Source of the DNA: Selaginella moellendorffii
Taxonomy: Eukaryota > Streptophyta > Lycopodiopsida > Selaginellales > Selaginellaceae
DNA: 64,000 nt
Assembly (NCBI RefSeq): GCF_000143415.4
Contig: NW_003314380.1
Location: forward strand, 394,697 to 458,696
Reading direction: 5' to 3'
The notes beneath the pieces were generated by a model. That model was given only the letters and a program-made list of their open reading frames with translations. It made no database searches and was not told where the DNA came from. Both the position numbers and the translations under genes were made by a program. The stretch's first letter is position 1. Every line of letters starts with the position of its first letter. Positions 23,251-34,899 of this stretch are shown here, piece by piece.

Positions 23251-24192
23251 AAAAAAAATCTATGAGTGCATGAAATATGGAAATAAAATACAAAAATATG
23301 CATATTCAATTAGCTAAATATGCATATTCAATTATTAGTGGTCTAAATTAAAACCAATTCAATGGCTATCAAAATCCCATTACAGTAATAATAATAAATG
23401 GCATTGTAACCATACACTTGAACCTCATATCATCCTCTCCTTTTAGAAGAATGGAAAGTAGTTATAATTGTTTGGTTGATAGGGATTTGGAGGAATATTA
23501 GGTGGAGGAACTAGTGGATCTGTAGATGCTAGTTATTTATGATCCTTTTGTATGAAGTATTTCAGCTATTTTATATGCACAATTTTTAGAGGATCAACCT
23601 ATTGAATGTCATGCCAAACCTCATATACTTGTGTCCAATGTAAAAAAAAATGATTTGAGAGACAATCCATAAAAGTTCAAATATAGAGGAAAAGGGCCCA
23701 TGAATAAAAGTGCACCCCCTTTTTTAATTAATTAAGGGTCTTGGAATACTTTGAATAGTACTGAGTTAAGTGACTTCTCGAGAAGTCTAAATTCAAGAGC
23801 TTACATTCAATTTACCGCAACATCTGATACAATCTCTTCCACTAAGCAAGGAGCTATTTAGACAAACTATACACTATAAGATTGGGAAAATTAACTAACA
23901 TAAGGTCATCTACTTTATACTTTACAGGTTAACAATGATGGGAGTATGCTCAGCAAGAAACACATAAGAGTTCCTATCTTATGTTTATCTAGTATAAATA
24001 TATACATAATGACCAATTTCTTAACTAGCTTGGGTGAAGATTGATAAAGAGTCTATTAATACCAACCTCTTGTTGTCATGGCAGTAAAGAAAAAATATCT
24101 GAAATGACTTGTTGATGAATAATTTTCGATACCTACAATCATATTCCCAACACTTGAGTTGCATACAAATGAGATAATAATGGTGCTACAAT
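23251..24192. other. AT-rich intergenic DNA with a solo LTR
   Basis: Apart from the solo LTR at 23639-23805, I see no gene or structured repeat in these ~940 bp. Confidence 0.4.
23639..23805 (+). mobile_element. Degraded solo LTR with 5S-rRNA-like segment (Cassandra type)
   Basis: This is a 167-bp element starting TGTAA and ending GCTTACA, flanked by TCCAA (23634-23638) and TTCAA (23806-23810), a 4/5 target duplication. It aligns along its whole length with the better-preserved 38709-38902 element: TGATT(C/T)GAGAGACA, AGGGCCCATGAA, CCCCCTTTT, AATAGTACTG, AAGAGCTTACA. The 5S-like portion (about 23740-23788) is much eroded here. Confidence 0.75.
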
Positions 24193-24199
24193 TGTGGCA

Positions 24200-25880
24200 A
24201 GCTATCACAAGCCTTGCCACATCTAGAGATCCTCTTGTATATACATGTCCAACTGGAACATTGATGTGATAGACAGGATCATTTCGGAAGCATTCATTGA
24301 TGCACTTCATCCACGCACACCAGCGATGATTCCCGTCGATAATGTAGAACATTTTCCCCATAAATTATTGAGTCTCAGGATGGCTCATAAGCATGTTATC
24401 AAATTTGTAGGACTTCATTTTCCAAATGTCATCCCAAACCCTCTCGATTTCTAGTGACACCGAGAGGGTATTTGTCGTTCCTGGCTTGAAGACCAAAACA
24501 AGGAACATACCTATGTTTGTCCTAAGGCCATTATGTTTGTATAGACTATAGATGTTCATGTTGATGAAGTGCGGTGAAGCAGACTGAACAATGTTTGTCT
24601 GAGTGAATCGACATAGTGGGATTTCTCGAACTATGTCTCCCGGGCCTTCCCACTTGAGAAACTCTAGAGTCGTATGAATGGCATTCTCTTTGGTTCTCAA
24701 AACTGTCTCTTGGAAGCACTTGTCTACAATGTGTTCAAGTAACTCCACTTATCTTTCAGCTTCAACTACACTTTTAGTAGCACCATTATCAGATCTAGCC
24801 CCCAGCTCAGGCCCAACACCCCCGTTAGGTGCACTTGGGCACTGCTTTGTAATGTAGCTAGTTTCTGCCATATTTTGTGAATATGTTAAGAGTAGTGGTA
24901 TTTGTGGTTGTGGCTACAATGGTAGCGACGACAATCGCACTGCTGGTGGTGACGATGGTGGTGGTGGTAGTGGTAATAATAGCAATGATGGCGGTGGTGG
25001 TAATGGTGGTGATGACGGTGGTGGTAATGGTGGTGATGAAGGTAGAGGTGGCAATGGTGGTGGCAGTGGTAATGGTGGTGGTGGCAAAAATGGGGGTGCA
25101 TGTGGATTGGAGCTATCTGGTTGTGAAGATGGCAGAGTTGTCACTGTGAAAATCTCTATCTGAAGGTCAACTTGATTGTCGTCCTGGATTTCATCTTCCT
25201 CATGTCTTCTCTTTGATCCAACATCCTTCTCCTTTTGTAGTTGCTTCCGTTTCTGAAAATAAAAAAAACTCAATATAAATTAAAAATGCATAAGAAGCAA
25301 GGACTTTGGGGCGTGGACTTAGTGCAGGTGCCGGTTCGCTGGCGAGCTAGCCCTCTGTTCAACGCCAAGTCCAAGTGCCCTGGCTGGGCATTTGTCGCGG
25401 GCCGGCGAAGGCGCTTGGGGGCAGGCCGGTTCACCGGCAAACCGGCCCTCCCCCCAGCGCCAAGTCCAAGTGCCCAGGCCGGGCACTTGATGCGGGCCGG
25501 CCAAGGCACTTGGGGGAGGGCCGGTTCACCAGCGAACTGGCCCGCCCCCAAGCGCCTTGGCCGGCCTGCCCCCAAGTGCCTTTGCTGGCCCTACGCAGAG
25601 TGCCTTGCCCGGGCACTTGGCACGGGCACTTGGCATGGGCACTTGGCACTCGCTGGCGTACCGATGGCCTGCCCGGGTGGAGTCCCCGGCCAAATGCCCA
25701 GCTTGGGCACTTGGTAGTGGCGGTGCTGGGCAGTGGTGGCGCTGGGTGTGGCATGGCGTGGGTGCAGCGGTGATGGGCAGCGGCAGCCCTAGGCAGTGGC
25801 GGCGCTAGGCATGGCATGGGAGTGGAGGAGAGGGAGTGGAAGAGTAAAAAACTTACTCTTGGCGGCATTCTGTTCGTTGC
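24200..25880 (-). pseudogene. ParB/DGQHR-like Pro-rich protein gene, left copy (decayed, truncated)
   Basis: This is the minus-strand counterpart of the gene at 58601. The expected start reads ACG instead of ATG (about 25880), followed by MPPR and a GC-rich intron. The exon continues with KRKQLQKEKDVGSKRRHEED, then a poly-Pro region (about 24930-25120), then HIVDKCFQETVLRTKENA, LKWEGPGDIVREIPLCRF, INMNIYSLYKHNGL and YIIDGNHRWCAWMK (24320-24340). This copy keeps the Arg of DGNHRW that the right copy has lost. Private stops are a TAA at the GAA position before VELLEHIVD and a TAG after SHPETQ. Homology ends after VARLVIACH, so the methyltransferase half is absent here. Confidence 0.75.
25319..25850. 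repeat. GC-rich palindromic minisatellite in intron, left copy
   Basis: A roughly 530-bp island of very high GC in AT-rich surroundings. It is built from repeated hairpin-forming units such as GGCCGGTTCACCGGCAAACC and pieces of GCCAAGTGCCC in both orientations. By comparison with the right copy it lies within intron 1 of the ParB-like gene. Confidence 0.75.
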
Positions 25881-26732
25881 TAATGGATCCCACAATCACT
25901 CCCAATCTCCCACTCTAGTTTTTGTAAAACCTTAATGCCGGCAGCTGCCCTAACCCTAACTTAACTTTCATCACAACTGTTCATCGTGGATGCAATAAAG
26001 CTTCATTACATTCTGCAAATATTTGCTAGCAATGTACAATTTCTATTCTGTCTTAGATTTGATCAGGTGACAAAGTCCTTTTGAGTTGTAATTTAATAAT
26101 AGAGGTGTGCTTTAATATGACTGTGCCATAATGTGGAAATAATGTCACAAACACATAAGTTGAATTGATGATAGTACAAAATTATAAATGAGAATTATGT
26201 GTTTCTTGCAAGTAATAGCATCTTGTTAGAAAATAAAAAATTATTAAATCGTAAGGTGTTATTTCCAAAGCAATGTATATAGATAATTTACTATAGGTGA
26301 TAGATGGTAGTACAAAGATGGAATATATTTAAATGAGTTCAGAAGAATGTGATGATTTCTGGCTTTAATGAAGTATTGAAAATATGTACAATATTTAATT
26401 TGTTTGGCAACAGTTGGTTGATGGTAAATCCTAGAATAAAATCATTCCTATCTTTAATATTATGGCATATGCGTGAGGTGATATTTCTTTCCGTTCTACC
26501 AAAAGTTAGTCCATATAATAAATTTGAGCATGGTTTTGAATTCAATGTATACAGACTTTTAATATTGTACAATATAGTCCTATATACTTCATATAGAATT
26601 TATTATAACAACATTATTCGATGTTAGATCCTAGAATAAAATTGCCCTTTCTTTTCACATAATAGCATAGCACATGTTTGAGGTGACATTTCTTTATAAA
26701 AGTTCAAAGTTCCAAAACCTAAAGACAACAAA

Positions 26733-29700
26733 ATGGAGAGTTTCCTTTTGCATTACCAAGATCACCCACCACTTTTTTTCTCTCAAAGTCTTATTTCAGA
26801 AAGTTTTCTTTGCTAACGTTTTAATCTTTGTCTCAATTCTATTTCATTGGAGGCTGTGATTCGCAATAACATTGGTGTAGTTGAACAATCGGAGTTTCTT
26901 CTTTCAGGTGTAGGTGAAGGTGGACAATATTGGGATTTGCAACATTCCAAGTCGAAGGAGATTCGAGTTTTTGGATCTTTAATCAAAGTGTGAGGTTGCA
27001 ATTCTACCAAAGTGAATGTGAAGCAAGAGTCGGTTGTCATCATTTCTTCCTATTCTAGTTCTAATGGAAATTTTAGTCCAGTGCGAGCTAAAAATTTCCA
27101 AACTCGAACTTCACCAATATTCAAAGCTGTTTGCAATGTTTTCCAATTTTTTCGCCTCTCTATCGACGTGTGTTCCTTTCTGCATAGGCCTGTTAGTGAG
27201 CTCCCATCTACATACAATGGCAATATCTTTGAACTACCACCTCTTGTCAGCTCAAAACAAAAGGGGATGGAGACGAAGTAGGACGTTCACAATTGGTGCA
27301 AGATCAAGACCACACATTTCCAGCATTTCAAAGGCACAGTGTCCATGGTTCATTGTGGTGGGTATTTGGATTGTGTGAATAAAGCATGCAATCGAGAGCG
27401 TGGTAAAAACTCCATATTCTTTGAAGGATCTGTAACCAATCCTCCCATCTGTGACACCATTGGTGTTGGATTCAAGTGTCAGTTTTGCAAGAATGCTCCA
27501 TTGTATTGTGCCATCTGTGGGGCCAAGATCTACTATTTTCTTCCACGGGATGGAGAGGTTGGTAGAGCTGCAGTACATATTGGCACACACACACATCCAA
27601 TGCAAGAAGGGATACAAAGGAGTTCAATCAACCGTTTCAAAGATGCAATGCAGATAGAGACTGTGAGAAACTCATCTGCAATTTTGAAGCATGTTCAAAA
27701 GACAGTGCTCAAGGATTTTATCACAAGCACTTTACTTGATCTAGACTGCAAGAATACTCAACTGGATGAGACTAGCTTGCGGGAGTTACTATGACATGTG
27801 CAACTTGCAACTAACCTCAGAAGGTATGAAAATATTATTACATATTTTTCAATAATATCTCTCTTACATTTTGTTTTATTTAGGATAAAATCTTGGATGT
27901 GTGAATCTCGAAAGGGGAAACTCCAATAAAAAATCAACTTAATCCTTGAACTAAAATGAACTTGTCCCTACGAGTTTATCCATGGGAGTTTATTTCCAAA
28001 TCAACTCGTTAGTGAGCAAGAGCGCCCCTTTGTTTTCAAAATTTCAACTCAACCAAACTCGGACACACATTAAGCATCTCCACCAGGAGCTCTTCGATGC
28101 ACTTCGGGGATGCACACTAGCAGAGATATGGAAGGCTCGCTGCACTAGGCTATTTGATGACACAGACCTCTACCATGGGCCCTGCCTCTGGTGTGGATCT
28201 TGTTTTCCGAATGGATATGTCTGGGTCAAGTGACCTTGCTAATGCATGGGTACATGGGGTTTTAATTTATCCTCTATAAACCATAGAGTCCAATTTTGAC
28301 CTGCTCAAAACCGGGAAAGAGCTCTTCAAGATTTTTAGGGGGGGGTGGGACGAGGGGGACAAAGTAGAACTAGTACTCGAGTCTGTGACATCCGATCTCC
28401 AAGCTTCCGAAGTTTCGGGTGTTGAACTCTGTCAACTTGGGGAGGTACACATACCGTCATTCCTGAACATGTGCTGCTAAATCCATATTGGTGGTTTCCA
28501 CGTCCATTCTTCTTATCCAGCCTCACTTCTTCCTCTAAAAAACAGCCACAGCTCCTTCTCCTTCGCTATCTTCCCTTCCTTGCCTCGTTTGATCAGCGTG
28601 TCCAGGCGGGCCGCGAGTGAAACGATCAATCTAGACCAAACCTTTGAGATAGTTGCTCGAGCCGAGGGGTCCATGTCATCGAACAGCCTGGTGCAGCGAG
28701 CCTTCCATATCTTTGCTAGTGTGCTTCGTATGTGATTGCAGCTCCTCCAGTTGACGTTCGTTTGAGTACCGCTGCTGCACCTTCCCATACTTCCTGTGCT
28801 GCCAGACATTCCCATAAGATGTGTCACTATGTTTCTGTGGCGCCACAGGTCTTGCAGGCTGTGTTCGGGAGATGTATGGCTGCCATAGAGGGAAGACGTT
28901 CTTGTTGGGCCAGCCACATGAAGTAGAGGTTCTTAGCTGACCAGCGCCCCTTCTAGATCTTGTTGATGCAGTGTGAGTGGTTCCTGGAGTGGATCTGTTG
29001 GGCCTTTGCTTTCCGAATGAGGGAGGATCGAGTCAACACCCTGATCAGTTTTTGGCCAAGCTTGGTCTCGTACTGGAAGAAGTCCTTGCACGTGGTTCTT
29101 CTCCAATGCCACTCTATGGGATCCCACTTGAGTTCTTCCAGGGATTGTTAGCGGAACCAGTAGAGGCGAGCATATTGTTTTTCTGGGATCAATGGATCAA
29201 CGTTGGCAGTTCTTTTCTCCATTTGAATCACTCTGATCGGTTTAGCTCTGCTCATATCGGGGAGGTCCTCATACTCAGGGGTGATGATAGGGTACAAGTG
29301 TCCAGCCTGTCCTACCTCAAAGATTAGTCTCGATGCCATGTTGGGGAGGGCGCATACAATTGACTCGTCCACCTTCCACCATCGATGGTATTGGTCTTCT
29401 TGCAGGTTTAGTTATTCAAGGCATGCGTGTTTGGCTGCTAAAAAGGCTATCTAGAAATTACGCATCCTGTGTTCCGAGATGGTTAATCCGTAGAAGGCAT
29501 TGATTCAGTCACAGTTGTTGGCCATCTGGTTGGGCTGGATCATGGTGTTTGCCTTTGCGAAGGTTTTCATCCCCACTCTGTGCAAGTCTCTGCATGTCTG
29601 GTCCAGACCGCAATCCTTTGAAGCTCCGAGCATTTTACCATTGACAGCAAAGAGTTTGCTCAGGAAAATTGGCTGCCTGTCCAATTGTTCTTTGGTAAGA

Positions 29701-31873
29701 GGTGGTTTACGTTCCAACTTGCATTTGAATTGCCTCCAGAGCTTGAACAGCTTTCCTGAGAATGTGTGAGCTTTTGTCATTTTGAGTTTGGTGTCCGAGA
29801 AGAGCCATTGTTCATTTGTCGCCCAGTTTTGTCTCGTGTGCTCGTTCCTGTCCAGGAGGACTTTCGAAAGTTGTGCTCGCAATAGTATTCTCCATGGTTT
29901 GTTGCCAGGCATGAGCATCCTTGTGAAAATCTTGAAGAGGAGAGCCTTGCATGGGTATATTTTGACCATATGGAGCGGGTGGTGGGTTGGACAACCATGG
30001 GAGCTTATGTGTATGATTTGAGGTAGTTTTTTTTCTCATTATTTTAAAATGGTTTTAAGTATTGCCCTTTTCACAGGCTATATTAGAACTTGACAATTGC
30101 AACAACAGAGTTTAAAGTACAAGACCAGATGGCTCAGGAAATATTTTGGAAATCCCTCTCTAACATTGTATTAAAACGGACTGGTAAGCCTGCCAACTTT
30201 CGTGGTTTCATGGCAGATGGGGCTGGGGCTAATTGGAATGGTGTCCATGCAGTCTTTGGGAATGGTCAACCCCTAGAAGGTTGTGAGAGGATTTATGAAT
30301 TCTATTAGGCTCAAAGCGTAAACCAACACTGCCACCTTATCAAGCCAGATTTCCAATTAGCATTTAAGGAGTTGTGCAAACAATGGCAAGCTGCACCTTC
30401 TGAAGAAGAGCACGAGGCAAAAACAAACAAGATTTGAATGTGGTGGGGTAAAGATAGCCATACTGATGTAAGTTGTTTATCACAACTTGAGTCGTGGTTG
30501 GAGTGGTGGGAAGTTAGAATGTTCCAATAGGGACATCACTCTTTTCAGGTTGGTTTTTCTTTTTTTCCTCTCTTTTTATTGCTTTTTAATATCATCTTTT
30601 TATAAAGATCAACCACTTGAGGATCTTGCATACACCCCAACTGTGAATCTCTCAATGAGTAAACATTGGAGCTAGCGTTCCTCTAAGGCAGGGAAAGGGA
30701 AGATGAGTCTATATGAAGCATGTCTATCAAATTTGATATGCGCCGTAGAGAAGTCTTCAAAAGCCTTGGCATTTGAAGAAGGAAGATACATGGGAACAGA
30801 ACCTTCGGTTGAGATGTTACAAGAAGAAAGTGACTCCACCAGCACGAACAGTGGCAACTGCAGTGGAGGAAGTGGTCCGTGGAACATTTATGGAGTACAT
30901 TCCCCAGGCTTCTATTGGTGATATGAAGATTGTCCGCTCAAAGCGTCACTTTTCCTTTGTTGGTGAAGATGTTAGCACAGATCTTGGAGCAAAAAGCTCT
31001 CATAAGCCTGATGTTGAGTATCATTTTTCTCCAAGACATCACCCCTGAACCGAGCCACCTCAAGTGGCTGATGAAAAAAGTGCATCACAGCAAGTTGAAA
31101 TTGCTTATCGTAGCGTGGAGCTAAAGCAATAGGCAATCCATCAAGTGCCAGCAAAATCAAATGTAAAGTGTGTGGGGATGCTTTCGAGGGGCAAGTGTTG
31201 GGCTTGGATTTGTGGTGACAAGTCTACTTTTGTTCCAGCCCCATGTTTCCATGGAGAATGAAAGCAAATAGGATTTTCAAGATGGTGTTAGTTATATTGC
31301 TACAACACTGATGTCAACTATACAAAGCAGCTTGAAGACACTATAGTGATTAAACCTGATGTAATACCTAAAGAATGGCCGGTTGCTAATGGGGTTGCAC
31401 TCACCTCAGATGAGATTGAAAACTTTGAGAAATCTAGTTTCAATCTTGAAATGAGAGTTGGAAACATGAGTGATAAAACCAGGATTGTTCCTACATAGAT
31501 GCATAAGAGGCCAGTAAGAAAAGGTAAGGCAATTAAATTTATTGGTACCATCTCCAAGCAGAAACAAGGTAAAATAAACTTGGCTCAAACACTTGAATAT
31601 GAGATTCTCTCCACTACGTACATCATTGCGCTTGCAAAGGAGTACATAGTCAAAATAGAAGGTGGAGAGTACATAATTGCCATTCAAGACTTTCCTTCTT
31701 GCACATGTTCAGACTTTACAAAACGCGAGGAACATGGGAAGGCATATGCTTCTTGCAAGCATATGTACTACATCTTTATCAACATCTTGCATCAGGATCA
31801 TAAAGTGCATATTCATATACACCAAGCAAGCCTTACTATTGCCGAGTTGCAGAAAACTTTTGGAGCTAATTAG
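26733..31873 (+). pseudogene. SWIM-zinc-finger transposase-like gene, left copy
   Basis: Discontinuous exons encode a protein resembling MULE-type transposases with a C-terminal SWIM finger. An N-terminal part starts at ATG 26733 (MESFLLHYQDHPPLFF). A cysteine-rich part at 27339-27794 has CVNKACNRERGK, FKCQFCKNAPLYCAIC and HIGTHTHPMQEG. A DDE-like part at 30090-30308 has FRGFMADGAGANWNGV (Asp at 30216). The C-terminal part at 31499-31873 has CTCSDF (31700-31708) and SCKHMYYIF (31754-31762), giving CxC-xn-CxH. Premature TAG codons at 27279 and 30306 are shared with the right copy. A LINE-like insertion splits the gene in this copy. The family identity is inferred from motif layout. Confidence 0.7.
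28256..29948 (-). mobile_element. 5'-truncated LINE-like retrotransposon insertion
   Basis: This is present in the left copy and absent in the inverted right copy. It is flanked by GCATGGGTACAT (28244-28255) and GCATGGGTATAT (29949-29960), an 11/12 target duplication, and the right copy has one such site (56473-56484). On the minus strand, frames broken by stops read the C-terminal part of a non-LTR reverse transcriptase polyprotein (RAQLSKVLLDRNEH, LFKLWRQFKCKLERK) followed by a zf-RVT domain (FMWLAQQERLPSMAAIHLP, CKTCGATET, HILWECLAAQEVW). No poly(A) tail is visible at the 28256 end. Confidence 0.82.
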
Positions 31874-31949
31874 ATTTTCCAGCACTATTGATGCTTATTC
31901 TCTATCAATAATATGAATTAATTATACCTTATATAATTAATAAAAATAC

Positions 31950-33000
31950 TTTATTATTTCACTTTTCATTTCATATACTTGCGAGGGTTCTTTTTGCAAT
32001 ACTATCCATAATATTTGTGAGTCTCCATTTTTATCTTTACTATCTCAAAAAATATTTCATTATAGTCTTTCAGGTGCATGATGTTGCAATGTATTGTGAG
32101 AGCATATGTACTATCATAGTTGTTTTTTTTTCCTTTCAAATGGTTATATGTCCTTATATATAATCTTTATTCAAATTTAATAATTTTAAAATTCTGATGA
32201 ACCTGATATTTACTAGCCAGAAAGCACAAAGTACAAATTTAAAGAAGTGACAAGAATACTCTTTTTGCAAACATTTTATTTTATGTTCTAACAAACGTCT
32301 CTATCATTGCATGTAGTAAATATTTAAATTATTAGAACAAGAAGTGTCCTTTAGAACATTTTTATCTATATAATATATAAAGAGTTATGAAATTATTAGG
32401 TTCGCCATAACTTTAAAATTTTAAAGTTTATAATACTAAATTACAATTGAAAATTGAGCTCAACTCGTGAGCTCAACTCTTCAACTCATGAGCTCAAGTA
32501 TGGTCTGCACTCTGGATAGGGAAGTTATTAATTATTTTTGTTTTATTTCTAATCTAGATGTAATATAATATAAATAAGGAAGTATACAGTAACTTAAAAG
32601 TTAATATTGATTACATCATTATTTATTATATAGCTAGTAATATAATAATAATAATAAATAAATTTGCTCTAAATTATAAATAAATTATAAGAAAATATGT
32701 CTCTGATATATTATTTTTCAATTATAGTTAATCTCTTGGATCCCTTGGAAATGATGAACTTGAAAAGATTACACAATAGCTAGTGCAAAATTAGTTTTAT
32801 AATCTTGTTGTAGAGTAACGAATAGAGCAACAATAGTATGCATAGCATTTTTAGTTTACTTTAGAAAATATAGTGTAAAGCATATACCTAAAATATTTAA
32901 TATATAATAAAATATTCCTCATTCTAAGGGTTATAATTTCTTGCTGTTAAACTTTTCTAGAGTTTATTTTTATCAAGATTTAATTCTAATATTCTTGGGG
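31950..33000. other. AT-rich DNA; holds one copy of a direct repeat
   Basis: No gene is supported. The part about 32500-32790 (TTGTTTTATTTCTAATCTAG ... GGATCCCTTGGAAATGATGA) recurs in the same orientation at about 43510-43810, with internal indels. Confidence 0.6.
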
Positions 33001-34640
33001 GATGGGGAGGGGGGGCCAGCTTCCTATTAGGTGTGTCTATCTTTATTTTACATTTGGCTTAGGTCTAAGCTTAAGATCCATACCATGTTAGCTAGTGGAG
33101 TATTTATATCCTTGCGCTAGACCATTAATATGTTGAAATAATGCTTTAGCTTTGTTTTACATGTTTGTTTTAATGTTAGGATGCTAAAAGTTTTAAGACT
33201 ATTTTAGTGTTGTTTTGTGCTCTTGTTTCATCGCTCCTTAGTTGCATATTCAAGAGTTGTTCCATACTTTTATTTCTTTGTTTCTTAGGCATATGCTTAG
33301 GAGTTTGATTCTATCATTTTGTTTAGTGGCCTAAGGCCCTAAAACTTAGGTGTTGCCCTTAGCACACATATCTCAAAAGTTAGGTCTGTTCCATTGCTAT
33401 CCTATAGTAATTAAAAGGTGAAAATCATATATGCTACAGATATAAAGATGATTTTGTCTTAAGTATATGCTAGAGGATTAACTAACTGTCAATTGAAAGT
33501 GAAACCCGAGATCCCTCTAATACTAAATGTAAGTCATTCTTATTAGTTGTTTACAATATGTTTCAAGAGATATGGTTATTTTATAATAATTAACTATAGG
33601 CTATAAGGTGAAAATCATATGAATTACATATATAAAGATGATTTTGTTGTGAAATATATATAAAAAGGTGATCATGCAAAGTAAAAGAGTATCCATAACA
33701 ATCAAAAGTTGGTAATATACTCATGTTTACAATACAAAAATAGAAAATATTAGTGTGAAGGGATGGGATTATAAACTTTTAAATTTAAATTTCTTGGGAA
33801 GTCATCCAACCTATTACTACTCAACTAAAAGATATGTATTAAGTATTCCAAAACCCTTAATTGATTGGAAAATAAAATACACTTTTGTTCATAAGACATT
33901 TCCCTTTGTATTTAAATCTTTACATATCATTTCTCAAATTATTCTTTTAGGTTGATTACAGAAATATAAAAAACTCTCTTGAGAAAAAGAGAGTTTTAAA
34001 TTTGTATCCTAAATAACTTGGATAATCATAAAGGAATTCAAAGTACTCAACCATATATTATGTGGCATCAGAGTCAAAGTTAAGAGTAAAAGAAGAACTA
34101 ATAGTCAATAAAACACCAGTAATATAAGCATGATAAGAATCCTCAATTAAAGACAAAATAGGAGAAGATGATTCATCGATAGTAGTATATACTTGTTGCT
34201 GTTATCCACTAGAACTACTAGCAATATAAGCTTAAGGGAGTTGGCATGGATAAAGAATAACATGAGAAATTGAACAAGTATTATTTAGGTATTGATAACA
34301 AAATTAAAAAATATATGATAAAACCCAGAAGATTGATGATAAAGGCATGCTTATCAACCATAATTATAACAACTATTGCCCAAACCACCATAAGAATGAA
34401 ATGAATTTTATTAAAAAGAGAACCACTTATTTGAAACATGAGCACTAATAGATGGTGATTGAGAGTAAAGTGTTGGGGGAAGCATATTGAACAACGATTC
34501 TAATCACAAATTGCAGTAAGAGCAATCTTAAAATTATAATGATCATTCATCATAAGATTAGTAACCACAATAGAATACTTTAAAGGAAGAGTGTTCAAAA
34601 ACCAAAGAAAGCAATCCTCAAGGGTAAGAGTCATATCTCA
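33000..34640 (-). mobile_element. Degenerate Ty1/copia-like remnants in AT-rich DNA
   Basis: The minus strand of about 34040-34640 reads in broken frames like copia gag-to-protease (DCFLWFLNTLPLKYSIVVTN, then a DSDAT..YM stretch at the DSGA position). Elsewhere I see a purine tract GGGGGATGGGGAGGGGGGG at 32996-33014, two diverged copies of AAAATCATAT.....TATAAAGATGATTTTGT (about 33418-33455 and 33607-33650), and a hairpin AAAACTCTCTTGAGAAAAAG around 33970. No LTR pair could be defined. Confidence 0.35.
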
Positions 34641-34899
34641 ATTGTAAGTTTAGTTGTATTATATAGCCTTTGTGATATTGCTTGGATCTATAATCCTTAG
34701 GTGAAAACTTGATGAAGTTTTTTGGTGTAGCTTGGATTGCAATTGCGACTAATTGCGCCAATTTGCTGTTGTAGTTGCAAAATGACAAAGGCTTTTGATG
34801 TCATTGATCTTGTGTTGGTATGGTAATTCTTGCCCTAGAACAAGTTACCAAACATAGGAATCAATTAAAAACTAACTTGAGACCTTCAATCCCCAAGAA

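Larger units (their letters stand above)
24193..31949. mobile_element. Left copy of inverted mobile segment (ParB-like + SWIM transposase)
   Basis: The whole block is an inverted, diverged copy of about 54471-60315. Homology stops abruptly at TTGTGGCAAG near 24193 (right copy 60315) and at TTAATAAAAA near 31949 (right copy 54471). It contains the ParB-like gene on the minus strand, the SWIM transposase gene on the plus strand, and, unlike the right copy, a LINE-like insertion (28256-29948) and a smaller extra piece at about 28040-28165 that resembles part of that LINE. Both genes are decayed. Confidence 0.85.

Noticed and set aside
24877-25149. Val/Met-rich open frame on the plus strand
   Set aside because: It is the antisense of the Pro-codon repeats (CCA/CCN) of the ParB-like gene; the composition is explained by the minus-strand poly-Pro tract.
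28335-28360. Poly-G run as a LINE terminus or G-quadruplex
   Set aside because: The insertion end is set by the target duplication at 28255/28256, about 80 bp away; the G run alone is too short to claim a function.
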